From Candidatus Obscuribacterales bacterium (GTDB taxonomy: Bacteria > Cyanobacteriota > Vampirovibrionia > Obscuribacterales > Obscuribacteraceae), in assembly GCA_019750335.1 (NCBI GenBank), contig JAIEOQ010000006.1, forward strand, positions 124,001 to 188,000: 64,000 nucleotides of DNA, in the 5' to 3' direction. Positions 42,144-50,133 of this stretch are shown here, piece after piece. The notes under the pieces are model-generated. The model was not told the origin of the DNA and ran no database searches. It saw only the letters and a list, made by a program, of their open reading frames with translations. The translations under genes were made by a program, and so were the position numbers. The first letter of the stretch is position 1. Each line of letters starts with the position of its first letter.

Positions 42144-42405
42144 TTCACTTTTTTCGACTTGTTTATTTCCACATAACGAAAAATTCTGTTGTGGAAAGCG
42201 AAATCAGCTGCTTGGTTTTGTTTCCAGAATGTCTGAAAGGGAATTGATAACTGACTTTAGCCAACTGATTACCCCAGGCTCAAGATCTATCGCCCTTACC
42301 CCTTTGATCGCCTAAAAGCTAAATCTGTTTGTCTATCGAGCAAAATCAAAGTCAAAAAGGCGAACTAGCTTATTGCAAATTAGTGTCAATAAGCTGTCCC
42401 GGATA

Positions 42406-42454
42406 TTGCGCAGATAGCGCAACTTGACAGCCTGTAGTCTAGTAAAAGTATTGT
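42406..42454 (+). promoter_or_regulatory. Candidate promoter with an adjoining palindrome, opine-dehydrogenase operon
   Basis: TTGCGC (42406-42411) and GCGCAA (42417-42422) form a perfect 6-5-6 inverted repeat. It is followed one base later by a consensus -35 TTGACA (42424-42429) and, 19 bases on, TATTGT (42449-42454) as a possible -10. Reading plus-ward, the leader would be about 245 bases long. The spacing is longer than ideal, so this is a candidate only. Confidence 0.35.
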
Positions 42455-42551
42455 TGGGGTTGAGTTTGTACTAGTTGAGAATCTGTTTTAAAGGGCTGCA
42501 TAAAGATTTGGGCAGGTAAGGAGTGTTAGCAGTTGGAAAAAATCCAGGTTA

Positions 42552-42627
42552 AATGAGATTGTCATGAGCATAAAAAGGGCAAAACCTATATTATGCTTAT
42601 TGCATCATATTGCGAATATGTCTCATT
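42552..42627 (+). promoter_or_regulatory. Foldable leader region with nested inverted repeats
   Basis: AATGAGA (42552-42558) pairs with TCTCATT (42621-42627), and inside it AGCATAA (42567-42573) pairs with TTATGCT (42591-42597). The element lies 80 bases before the first gene of the opine-dehydrogenase operon. It could be a cis-acting RNA or a complex operator. It does not match any riboswitch that I can recognise by eye. Confidence 0.35.
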
Positions 42628-42705
42628 AACTAACTGTGGATCTGCTGCCCAGATTGTCTGGACGTATGGTTCAGTCCCTGATTCTAAGCTTTTCGGAGGT
42701 ATATC

Positions 42706-42912
42706 ATGAGTACGAATGAGTCGCTGAACAGCCAAAATAAAAACCAGGCATTTAATGAGAATGTATTTCAAGCAAAAAATGCTTCTTGTTTTCTTGGTTT
42801 TTATGTTCCGGGCAATTCCATGCTTTTGAAAGGCGATCGATCGGCACCGCAGGTAGTGGCTTATTCGGTGGCGGATATTTTTACTCGCGACAAAAAGGAT
42901 GTAAGACGTTAA
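42706..42912 (+). CDS. Small protein (68 residues) heading the opine-dehydrogenase operon
   Basis: A 68-residue protein with no known family. It has a polar, Asn/Gln-rich N-terminal 24 residues, then a short hydrophobic core 'CFLGFYVPGNSMLLKG' and a basic tail. A strong CGGAGG ribosome binding site lies 8 bases before the ATG, and the TAA stop overlaps the next ATG (TAATG), so it is clearly part of an operon. A polar leader followed by a distinct core is the layout of some ribosomally made peptide precursors. It could equally be a small accessory protein. I see no cleavage motif that decides. Confidence 0.6.
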   Translation: MSTNESLNSQNKNQAFNENVFQAKNASCFLGFYVPGNSMLLKGDRSAPQVVAYSVADIFTRDKKDVRR

Positions 42913-43322
42913 TGAGTCCTGCGCCTTCGCTTATTGCTTCTCGCGAATCCGGACGTTTGTACGCCTGGATGCAGTCTTTTCCGGCTGCTACGGTGGAGCG
43001 TCTGCGCAAAATCAATGCCAGTACAGGCAGCGCCTCCCATGTTGTACAGGCTATCGGTTATGGTTTTTATGATTCGAACATTGCTGCAATCAATAAAACA
43101 ATCATCGGACTTTTACTTAAACGGATGCAGGCTGAAAGATGCGGCGACGAAATAAAAATCAAACGTATTCAGAGTGTACTTGCCGGGATGCATATTGCTA
43201 TTGACTGGGTTACAGGTAAAAGTGAACCTTATTCACCGGTTTTGTTCGATTTGCAAAAAGCTTGTCGTTCCGTGAAAAGAGAACAGTATGCTCCAACCAC
43301 AACCAGCGCTTCAGCAGTCTAA
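42912..43322 (+). CDS. Hypothetical helical protein coupled to the opine dehydrogenase
   Basis: The 136-residue product is predicted all-helical and basic, without signal or membrane helix, and its family is not recognised. Segments such as 'YAWMQSFPAATVERLRKI' and 'IKIKRIQSVLAGMHIAIDWV' look like amphipathic helices. The ATG overlaps the stop of the 68-residue gene, and the last 35 bases overlap the start of the opine dehydrogenase gene. This tight packing suggests that the three products act together. Confidence 0.65.
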   Translation: MSPAPSLIASRESGRLYAWMQSFPAATVERLRKINASTGSASHVVQAIGYGFYDSNIAAINKTIIGLLLKRMQAERCGDEIKIKRIQSVLAGMHIAIDWVTGKSEPYSPVLFDLQKACRSVKREQYAPTTTSASAV

Positions 43323-44418
43323 TCCGGTTTCGTCTGCGGCGGCAATTACAGCTGCCGCTGATTGTAGCGTGATCGGTAGCGGCAACTCTGCTCGGGCTCT
43401 GGCAGCATATTTAGCTTCGCGCGGGCACCGAGTGTCGATTTTTGCCAGGCGCTTAGATTCGATTAAAGAAATGTGCCGGCGTCGGTCAGTTGTAGTAAGC
43501 GGTGAAATCAGCGGTGAGTTTACTCTGTCAGAGGTTTCGGACAAGCCGTCTTGTTTAGCAAACACATCGATTATTTTTGTAGCAACAACGGCTGATGCTT
43601 ATGGAGATGTAGCTACAAAAATAGCCCCATATCTCTCTGCCGAGCATAAAGTGATCTTGTTCTCAAGTAAGCTTGGCGGTGCTTTGGCTTTCTCGCAAGC
43701 GATAAAAGCGATTAATCAAAAACAAATAGATGTTTTGGAGACCGATGCTTTGTTTGCTTGTCGAGCACAAGCTGATGAAAGTGTTTGGATCCGCGGGTTT
43801 AAGCGTTGGACTCTTTTTTCTGCTTGTAACCGTAGTGCTTCTCTAGCCGGAGCTAAACTTATTAATGCCTTTTTCCCCGAATTGGAAGTGGCTGCTAACC
43901 CGATTGAGCGCGGACTGACTGATTTTGGTGCTTTAGCTCATGCCGCCATAGTCTTGGCAAACATGAACTCTGTGGATCGCGGTCAGCCCTTTCTCTTTTA
44001 TTATGAAGGGCTAACCGAACGTACAGCAAAAATTTTAGAGAAGTTAGAGTCTGAATTCGGTGCAATTGCTGCTGCTTATGGCGGCAAGCTTATAGCGATG
44101 AAAGATTTGCTCAATCGTTATTATGGCTGTGACAACAGCACCCTCTTAAACGCCATGCGTTCAGTGCCTAATTACAGGCATAGCCAATCGCCGCCAAGGC
44201 TTGAACATCGTTTTTTGTTTGAAGACGTAACTTGTACTTTAGTGCCGGCTAGTCAGTTTGCTCGTTTAGCTGGATTTGAGACACCGGTTATTGATGCGAT
44301 TATTACTTTCGCTTCAATTTTGACAGGACGTGAAATGCGCTTGGAAGGGCGGACTTTGGCTAAGCTCGGTTTGTCCGATCTTGATTTCGAAGCGGTGAAA
44401 AGCCGACTTAACGCGTAA
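43288..44418 (+). CDS. Opine dehydrogenase-like NAD(P)-dependent oxidoreductase
   Basis: The 376-residue protein has an N-terminal Rossmann domain with 'SVIGSGNSARALAAYLASRGH' trimmed to the GxGxxA core at about residues 30-35, and the octopine/nopaline dehydrogenase C-terminal domain. The latter shows 'FGALAHAAIVLANM', 'PFLFYYEGLTERTA' and 'GFETPVIDAIITFAS'. Enzymes of this fold reductively couple an amino acid or amine with a 2-oxo acid; CntM and its relatives finish the metallophores staphylopine and pseudopaline. No nicotianamine-synthase-like CntL gene is present, so the amine partner would have to come from the other cluster enzymes. Its 3' end overlaps the converging SRPBCC gene by 11 bases. 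Confidence 0.85.
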   Translation: MLQPQPALQQSNPVSSAAAITAAADCSVIGSGNSARALAAYLASRGHRVSIFARRLDSIKEMCRRRSVVVSGEISGEFTLSEVSDKPSCLANTSIIFVATTADAYGDVATKIAPYLSAEHKVILFSSKLGGALAFSQAIKAINQKQIDVLETDALFACRAQADESVWIRGFKRWTLFSACNRSASLAGAKLINAFFPELEVAANPIERGLTDFGALAHAAIVLANMNSVDRGQPFLFYYEGLTERTAKILEKLESEFGAIAAAYGGKLIAMKDLLNRYYGCDNSTLLNAMRSVPNYRHSQSPPRLEHRFLFEDVTCTLVPASQFARLAGFETPVIDAIITFASILTGREMRLEGRTLAKLGLSDLDFEAVKSRLNA

Positions 44419-44908
44419 GATTATTCAGGTCGATACCGTAAGCTGCGGCGTTGCGTTTCATATAAACCGAACGTTCTTCTACTGTTTCACCTTTGGCGGC
44501 TGCTTCGATCATGTCGAGAAAAGTATGCCAACCCATAGCATTTTGTTTTTCGAAACGTTCAAGAACAGGTAAATGAGTCAGGGTTAAGCGAGTTGAAGAA
44601 TCTTTTGGGACTAGTTCAAAAGTGAGATAAGACTCGGGATAATCTGAGGTTTCTTGACCAGGCGCAAAAACATTCCAGGTGTAAGCAAGACGGTGCGGTG
44701 GTTGCCATTGAGTAACTATGCCGCGAATATGGCTGTTCATCATTTGGACGGCGCCGCCGGGACGTTCCTCAATCATTGCTCCTTCGCCATACCAACCGGA
44801 CAAACGCTTACTATCTACAAGTAAAGCCCAGGCTTCATTGATCGTTAGCGGCAGTAGGCGTTCAAAGCGTACTGCTGGTTCGCGTAAAAATGTTGCTTCG
44901 TTGGTCAT
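44408..44908 (-). CDS. SRPBCC/AHSA1-family protein
   Basis: This 166-residue protein of the START/Bet v1-like (SRPBCC, Aha1-type) fold has a large hydrophobic cavity. 'RLLPLTINEAWALLVDSKRLSGWYGEGAMIEERPGGAV' (in pieces) and 'LTFELVPKDSSTRLTLTHL' are typical. These proteins bind or modify hydrophobic ligands, and some act in biosynthetic clusters as cyclases or dehydratases. I chose the ATG at 44908, which overlaps the stop of the methyltransferase gene (ATGA). It is the last gene of the 12-gene operon. Confidence 0.85.
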   Translation of the reverse strand: MTNEATFLREPAVRFERLLPLTINEAWALLVDSKRLSGWYGEGAMIEERPGGAVQMMNSHIRGIVTQWQPPHRLAYTWNVFAPGQETSDYPESYLTFELVPKDSSTRLTLTHLPVLERFEKQNAMGWHTFLDMIEAAAKGETVEERSVYMKRNAAAYGIDLNNLTR

Positions 44909-45603
44909 TTTTGCATCACCAAATTTACTTGTGTTGAGCGCCAAAGGATTTCACGCCCGTCGCGCACAAAAACTTCTTCGTATGGAGTGAGCTCGAGGTG
45001 TTCAATCTTCCACGAGTGATATTTATCTTTGAGCATGGAGATGAGAGTCTCCGATTGCAAAGGCGTTTCAACATAAGTTTCAATTGTTTCGCCAGTCTTA
45101 TTGTCTTTCACGTTGCGATTGGTAGTAAATTCCAAACGGTTAAAGCCGCCATTTTTGGTACCGGCAATAATTTTGTCGAGTATAGCTAAAATGGCTTCGT
45201 AGCTGCTTGAATGTTCAAGAACTGAGATGGCTAAAATCAAGTCGTAAGTCTTTTCTTCGATAACGAAACTTTCAAAATCTGATTGAACTCCCTTGACTAT
45301 CTGTGCCACTTGATTGGTTTCGGCATTGCTTAAAAGCTTATCCACAGCAATTTGCAGAAAGTCGACACCAGTAACACAAACCTGGCAGCCAGACAATTTT
45401 TTAGCCAAAGGTATGGCGTTGCGCCCGACACCGCAACCGAGGTCGAGTACTGATATTTCTTGTTGAGACAATAAACGGTCGGCTAGTTCTAGCGTGATTT
45501 GATCGGGTTTCTCCAGCCAGCATCCTTTTTCAAAAAGAGCATGTTTGCCGTAATATTCTTCGTGATATTTGATTGTTTCTTGGCGTGCTTTTTGGTTGAG
45601 CAT
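44905..45603 (-). CDS. Class I SAM-dependent methyltransferase
   Basis: The 232-residue protein has a Rossmann-type SAM-binding core: motif I 'VLDLGCGVGRNAIPLAKKL' (about residue 48), the acidic ribose ligand in 'VTGVDFLQIAV', and 'YDLILAISVLEHSSSYEAIL' as motif IV. Its N-terminus 'KYHEEYYGKHALFEKGCWLEKP' resembles tellurite-resistance/TehB-like methyltransferases. The ATG at 45603 follows the previous stop by one base; an in-frame start 99 bases upstream would overlap that gene. It probably methylates an intermediate of the cluster product, but the substrate is unknown. Confidence 0.87.
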   Translation of the reverse strand: MLNQKARQETIKYHEEYYGKHALFEKGCWLEKPDQITLELADRLLSQQEISVLDLGCGVGRNAIPLAKKLSGCQVCVTGVDFLQIAVDKLLSNAETNQVAQIVKGVQSDFESFVIEEKTYDLILAISVLEHSSSYEAILAILDKIIAGTKNGGFNRLEFTTNRNVKDNKTGETIETYVETPLQSETLISMLKDKYHSWKIEHLELTPYEEVFVRDGREILWRSTQVNLVMQK

Positions 45604-45604
45604 T

Positions 45605-46369
45605 TTATTTGACCGCTGATAATAAAAGACCGCGAGTTTGCAAACGTATTTGGTCGCCGTAAGCAAATCCTTGCAAAAGATGGCGAAGCTTATCTTTGTC
45701 ACGTTGATTCAGCCGGCAATCGTACCAATGCTCGAAAGCAAAGTTGAAAGCTTCACCGGCAACGGCGCAGTTTGGAAAAAGAAAGCAGAAGCTGTGCTCG
45801 TCTTCAGGCAGCTTCTCGCTGCGCACCGCACCGAAAGCCTCTTTGATTGGTGCTAGATAGTAGAGGTCCGGATCGATTTTGCGATCGAGAGCCGGCACAA
45901 AATGGCAGGCTACACGATCGTAATCACAATCAGGCAAAAGAGCAAAAACAAGCAATTGGCCTTGGGGTCTAAGAACACGACAAGCTTCGCTTATTGCTTT
46001 AGTCCTATCTTTGACCATATGCAGCATCCAGGGCATTAAAACTAGGTCAAAGCTTGATTCGGCAAAAGGCAGTTTTTCTGAGTCTGCCGTAAAGAAGCGG
46101 GCATTTTTCAGCCCTTCTTGCTCAAACAGTTTTGAGGCTGTTTCAATAAGACTGGCATCATTGTCAACGCCGCTGATAGACCGACACAAAGGAGCTATCT
46201 GTTTCGTAAAACGGCCGTTACCAGAGCCGACTTCAAGAATGTCGAAGCTACTCAAATCACCGACCAAATTTTTTATAGCAGCAACTTCGGCTCCGGTAAC
46301 GGCGTAATAATCCGACCAGAGCCGAGAGAGCTCATAATAATCTTTGACCGATGATAAGCGGTTTGTCAC
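45605..46369 (-). CDS. Class I SAM-dependent methyltransferase (UbiE/Methyltransf_11-like)
   Basis: The 254-residue protein has motif I 'DILEVGSGNGRFTKQIAPL' (about residue 43), 'ISGVDNDASLIETA' (motif II), 'FAESSFDLVLMPWMLHMV' (motif IV) and 'VLRPQGQLLVFAL' (post motif), the arrangement of Methyltransf_11 small-molecule methyltransferases. It differs clearly from the other methyltransferase next to it, so the two likely act on different positions or steps. It starts one base after the CooC-like copy 2 stop, indicating translational coupling. Confidence 0.88.
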   Translation of the reverse strand: MTNRLSSVKDYYELSRLWSDYYAVTGAEVAAIKNLVGDLSSFDILEVGSGNGRFTKQIAPLCRSISGVDNDASLIETASKLFEQEGLKNARFFTADSEKLPFAESSFDLVLMPWMLHMVKDRTKAISEACRVLRPQGQLLVFALLPDCDYDRVACHFVPALDRKIDPDLYYLAPIKEAFGAVRSEKLPEDEHSFCFLFPNCAVAGEAFNFAFEHWYDCRLNQRDKDKLRHLLQGFAYGDQIRLQTRGLLLSAVK

Positions 46370-46370
46370 T

Positions 46371-47348
46371 TTAGACTAATGCAGCAACTTTAGCTTGTGG
46401 GCACCACTGAGCAAGGGCATTCTCGTAACGGAAGCTCTTATCTATGCCCTCAAGCATATCGCAGCCGTAAAAATCGGAATACCAGCGTTCACAATCCCAT
46501 TTATAGGTGGAATGCAAGCGGTCTAAATATTGCTGCCAATCGCGTTTAGAAGCGACAAGCTTTTTATGCAATTCGGTAAAGGCTGTTGCCTGTTCGCCGT
46601 GAAAATCGTTTATCGCTTCTTCTTCGCCTTGCTCGAATGACTTCAAATTACGTGAGAAAGGTATTGAACCGAGATATCTGTCTTTACCTACCAGCCCTTG
46701 AATGAACTCGGCATCATCTTGTCCGTCGACTTTATTACCGATTACATAGGTGCGGCTGGCTAAATCACCGGCAATCGCTTTGTAATCCAAATAAACCTGT
46801 ACTGATTTTTCAGTCGGTTCAAGTACGAATACGTTTAAGTCGTAAGCAAAAGAGAGAGAGGTGGCGACGTTGTCGGTGCCGGCTGTGGTGTCGGCAATAA
46901 CAATGTCATTGTCGGTGTCGAGCATATGATGGAAAATGCCGGCTAAAGACTTCAATTTTTCGTGATAGCAAGAACCACCGACATCTTCTTGTTGGTATGT
47001 GCCGACCGTGAGCAAAGTGATATTGCCTTGTTTCAAGCCATATTTGCTGACAAAGGGATCGTTAGCATTAACGGTGATGAAATTGGATTTTGCCGAAGGC
47101 GGGGTAGTGCCGATGATGGGACGAGTACCGAGATCTTCTCTTTTACCGCGTAAGAATTCGGTTATTTCGTCAAAATGCAAACCAAGCTGTTTGGCTTCGC
47201 CGTTGAAACTGAGAGCGCTTTTAAGATGAGCGTTGACGTCGGCATCGACTGCCAATACGAAAGGATGCTTGCTTGCGGCATATTTAACAAAACCAGCAGC
47301 AGTAGTGGTTTTACCAGCACCACCCTTGCCTAAAAATGCGATTCTCAT
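46371..47348 (-). CDS. CooC-like (MinD/SIMIBI) ATPase, copy 2 of 3
   Basis: This is a paralogue of the ATPases at 41156 and 54264. 'FLGKGGAGKTT' is at residues 5-15, 'VDADVNAH' at 34-41, the C-Y-H motif at Cys127-His129, 'DTTAGTDNVATS' at about 153-164 and 'IGNKVDG' at about 203. The C-terminal extension with 'KRDWQQYLDRLHSTY' and 'CERWY' is kept. It ends with a 15-residue tail containing 'WCPQAK', unique to this copy. It is coupled on both sides: its ATG overlaps the GNAT stop, and it ends one base before the methyltransferase start. Confidence 0.85.
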   Translation of the reverse strand: MRIAFLGKGGAGKTTTAAGFVKYAASKHPFVLAVDADVNAHLKSALSFNGEAKQLGLHFDEITEFLRGKREDLGTRPIIGTTPPSAKSNFITVNANDPFVSKYGLKQGNITLLTVGTYQQEDVGGSCYHEKLKSLAGIFHHMLDTDNDIVIADTTAGTDNVATSLSFAYDLNVFVLEPTEKSVQVYLDYKAIAGDLASRTYVIGNKVDGQDDAEFIQGLVGKDRYLGSIPFSRNLKSFEQGEEEAINDFHGEQATAFTELHKKLVASKRDWQQYLDRLHSTYKWDCERWYSDFYGCDMLEGIDKSFRYENALAQWCPQAKVAALV

Positions 47349-48607
47349 TGCTTACTCTCCTTTGCCATTAACTCTTTTCTGATCAATCTGAGGATATCGC
47401 CGGAAAGATTTTCTGGATATCCGTGAACTTTTACTACTGAATTTGTTTCGCCTGGCAGCTCGTTCTCTGCCAAAATATGCGGCGCAATCCATTGCATGGT
47501 GATTATGTCGTACAGCTCAGCTTTGCCGTTTTTATCTTGGTTGAATCCATACAAAGGAAGGAGGCTGTGAAAAACAAAACCTTGAGTCAACAAATGTTCG
47601 ACTGTGGCAATTGCTTGGGGCTCGTTTGCTGGAATGCGTACAAGCATAAAACGTTTGTTTTTGTCTTTTACTGATTGGATCGCTGTGTCCAGCTCTTGTT
47701 TGTCCAACTTAAAATCAGGACTGTAGCTTAAATAGCTATGAGCGTAACCATCGACATAGTTGACTGAAAGTTTGCCGTTTCCTGAGGGAGCGCTGCCCAC
47801 AGAAGAATCGTCAATTAAGTTGTATTCCAGAATGTCACGAAACTGAATCAGAATGCTTTCGGCAAGAGGCAAATAATCAGGTGGTAAATAAATCGGACGT
47901 GTTCTTAAGACCTCGGCTGCCAATTGCATATTTTCATCGCTGCCGGCTAATTCGTCGCTGACAAGCCCTTTGCCGGCAAGGCTTCCGGCTGAGGCTTTGA
48001 TTGTTTGATAAAGCTCTGAGGCTGTAGTGAAAGGTTTGCGCCCTAAGTTTTTGCGCAACTCTTGCAAGCTTTCGATTAGGCGTCCTTGCAATAAACCAAC
48101 CCAAAGCACTGATTCAGGATGATTGGCAAAAAATACTTTCGGATAATGGCAAAAACTGAAGCCGCAAATACGATCGTAACCTTCGCTGAAATGAGCGGCT
48201 TGAGACATCAAGCTGTGAGTGACAAGCTCGGTGCAGTTGACCATAAAAAGAGTTTCGTCTACCAGTTTGCGCGCGCCGCGTACAATGCGGGAGCCAAGCC
48301 TTTGTCCGCGTTTATCCAGGCTGACAGCCATACAATTGAATTCGCAATGGAGCGGACTTAACTTGTCGACAACCATGCCGCCTGAAACTTGACCGTCCAC
48401 CTTTGCAATGATCAGTTGACGCTCGTCGCTTTGGATATTACTTTCAATGCCATCTTTGCTAAACAAAGATGGATCGGGATAAGGTTCGTGTCCTGGTGCC
48501 ATTACTCCACCCTGACCGAGTGCAGCGTTGAACATCGCGGCAATTGATTGAGCGTCGGCAACTTGGGCCAAGGCAACTTCAACTTTTTGTGTGGTTGCTG
48601 TGGTCAT
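47345..48607 (-). CDS. GNAT-family acyltransferase-like protein with a long C-terminal domain
   Basis: The 420-residue protein has an N-terminal GNAT domain (about 8-170) with the acetyl-CoA pyrophosphate loop 'CMAVSLDKRGQRLGSRIV' (Q/RxxGxG/A, here RGQRLGS). The remaining 250 residues have no clear match; the final 110 again resemble a small alpha/beta GNAT-like fold ('RFMLVRIPANEPQAIATVEHLLTQG' in part). It would acylate an amine, consistent with an amino-acid-derived product. The start codon overlaps the stop of the flavoprotein gene and its stop overlaps the CooC-like copy 2 start. Confidence 0.8.
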   Translation of the reverse strand: MTTATTQKVEVALAQVADAQSIAAMFNAALGQGGVMAPGHEPYPDPSLFSKDGIESNIQSDERQLIIAKVDGQVSGGMVVDKLSPLHCEFNCMAVSLDKRGQRLGSRIVRGARKLVDETLFMVNCTELVTHSLMSQAAHFSEGYDRICGFSFCHYPKVFFANHPESVLWVGLLQGRLIESLQELRKNLGRKPFTTASELYQTIKASAGSLAGKGLVSDELAGSDENMQLAAEVLRTRPIYLPPDYLPLAESILIQFRDILEYNLIDDSSVGSAPSGNGKLSVNYVDGYAHSYLSYSPDFKLDKQELDTAIQSVKDKNKRFMLVRIPANEPQAIATVEHLLTQGFVFHSLLPLYGFNQDKNGKAELYDIITMQWIAPHILAENELPGETNSVVKVHGYPENLSGDILRLIRKELMAKESKQ

Positions 48608-50121
48608 TGTCTTGCTCCTGCCGTTGGCAATTTACCGCTTGTTTGCTTGACAATTGTTTGAGCGCAATTAAAACCGTTGGCACCGGTAACGTTGCCTCCC
48701 GGGTATGTAGAAGCGCCGCACAAATAAAGGTTTTCATAGCTTGTAGCATAAGCCAAACGTTTTTCAAAAGTGTAATCGGCGGTCATCGGCAAATGCCAGC
48801 AAGCCGCATGACGTACGCTGAACATATTTTCGATATCACCAGGTGAAACCACATGAGAAGCAAGTACATAACTTTCAAAATCAGGAGAAAGCTCTTTCAG
48901 ACGGGTAAGCACCGCATCAAGAATGACCTGTTTATTCTTTTCGTTCCAAGGCTGTCCTTCAAGAGTTGCTGGCAAATAATGTATGTCTACGGTTAAAAGC
49001 TGCTTGCCGGCTGGTGCTGCTGTTTCGTCGGCAGTAGAGGGAAAGCACATGGTGAGCATTATGCCTTGAGGCATTTTTCCTTGTGGCACAAGTTCCGAAT
49101 CAGCGATGACATGGTCTATTGATGGTGCCGATACAATCACACCTTTGTAATTGTGTTTGATTTGATCGAGGAGTGTAAAAGGGGGCAAAGCCGAAAGAGC
49201 AAAATGTACTTTACCGGCTGATACTGTTGGTTGTTCTATTGTTGGCTGTTCTTTTTCAGGCAGAAGTTTTTGAAAAAGTGTGAAAGGATCTGTGTTGGAG
49301 ACAACTAAATCGAAGCTTTCTTCTTGACCGTCAGCAAACTGCAATCCGCTGGCTTTGTTGTCATTCAGCAATACTTTGTTTATTGATTTTTCGGTGAATA
49401 TTTGCACGCCCTGAGCTTGGCATGAACGTTTCATCGCTTGAGTAATCTCGCCCATACCGCCTTTGACGAAGCCCCAAGCGCCGAACTCATCCTTAGTTTT
49501 AGCTGTGCCATGATGGATGCAGCCGAAAACGCTACCTTTTTTATTGGCGAAGCCCGGTGTGCAAGTGGCAGCAGCAGCCAGTAAAGAAGGATTTTGCACA
49601 TACTCGTGCAATAAATCGAATAAGCTGCCGCTAAAAATGTTTTTTGCTACTTTGTCTAAGCCGGCTGTGTTCAGTATTTCAACCACTTGATTTTGGGTGG
49701 TTTGGGGCTGGAAATAAAGCGGGTAAATCAAGGTTGCTGCTTTGCCTAAGTCGGACCAAAAGGCTTTCCAGCCGGCAAGTTCGCTTTCGCTTAAGGTGCC
49801 CACTGCCATAGCTGGGCTGCCTTCTTCACGCGGAGTAAAAACAAAGTGATTGTTAGGCAACATCACTACTTCAATTGGATCGGTCAAATAAGTTTCCAGA
49901 CCGAATTTCTCTAACTCCATATCGTTTGAAACTTCGGAGCGCAGCATGCCGAAATAAGAAGCGACTGTAGATACTTTGAAGCCGGGAAAAAGCTCTTCGC
50001 TTAAGCACAAGCCGCCAACTTCGGATCTCTTTTCAAAAATGCTGACTTTATGTCCTTGTTTAGCCAAATAAAAGGCACAAACAAGACCATTATGACCAGC
50101 ACCGATTATCCCTACCTTCAC
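48604..50121 (-). CDS. FAD-dependent amine oxidase/desaturase-like protein (PYROXD2 type)
   Basis: The 505-residue flavoprotein has an N-terminal FAD-binding 'VGIIGAGHNGLVCAFYLAKQ' (GxGxxG) and 'FEKRSEVGGLC' motifs. 'DLVVSNTDP' lies in the middle, and a C-terminal 'LYLCGASTYPGGNVTGANGF' matches CrtI/PYROXD2-like oxidoreductases. These catalyse two-electron oxidations or desaturations of organic substrates. No carotenoid genes are near, so a role in oxidising an amine or C-C bond of the cluster product is more likely. It is 12 bases after the class V PLP gene and overlaps the GNAT gene by 4 bases. Confidence 0.87.
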   Translation of the reverse strand: MKVGIIGAGHNGLVCAFYLAKQGHKVSIFEKRSEVGGLCLSEELFPGFKVSTVASYFGMLRSEVSNDMELEKFGLETYLTDPIEVVMLPNNHFVFTPREEGSPAMAVGTLSESELAGWKAFWSDLGKAATLIYPLYFQPQTTQNQVVEILNTAGLDKVAKNIFSGSLFDLLHEYVQNPSLLAAAATCTPGFANKKGSVFGCIHHGTAKTKDEFGAWGFVKGGMGEITQAMKRSCQAQGVQIFTEKSINKVLLNDNKASGLQFADGQEESFDLVVSNTDPFTLFQKLLPEKEQPTIEQPTVSAGKVHFALSALPPFTLLDQIKHNYKGVIVSAPSIDHVIADSELVPQGKMPQGIMLTMCFPSTADETAAPAGKQLLTVDIHYLPATLEGQPWNEKNKQVILDAVLTRLKELSPDFESYVLASHVVSPGDIENMFSVRHAACWHLPMTADYTFEKRLAYATSYENLYLCGASTYPGGNVTGANGFNCAQTIVKQTSGKLPTAGARQ

Positions 50122-50133
50122 TTCAACCGCACC

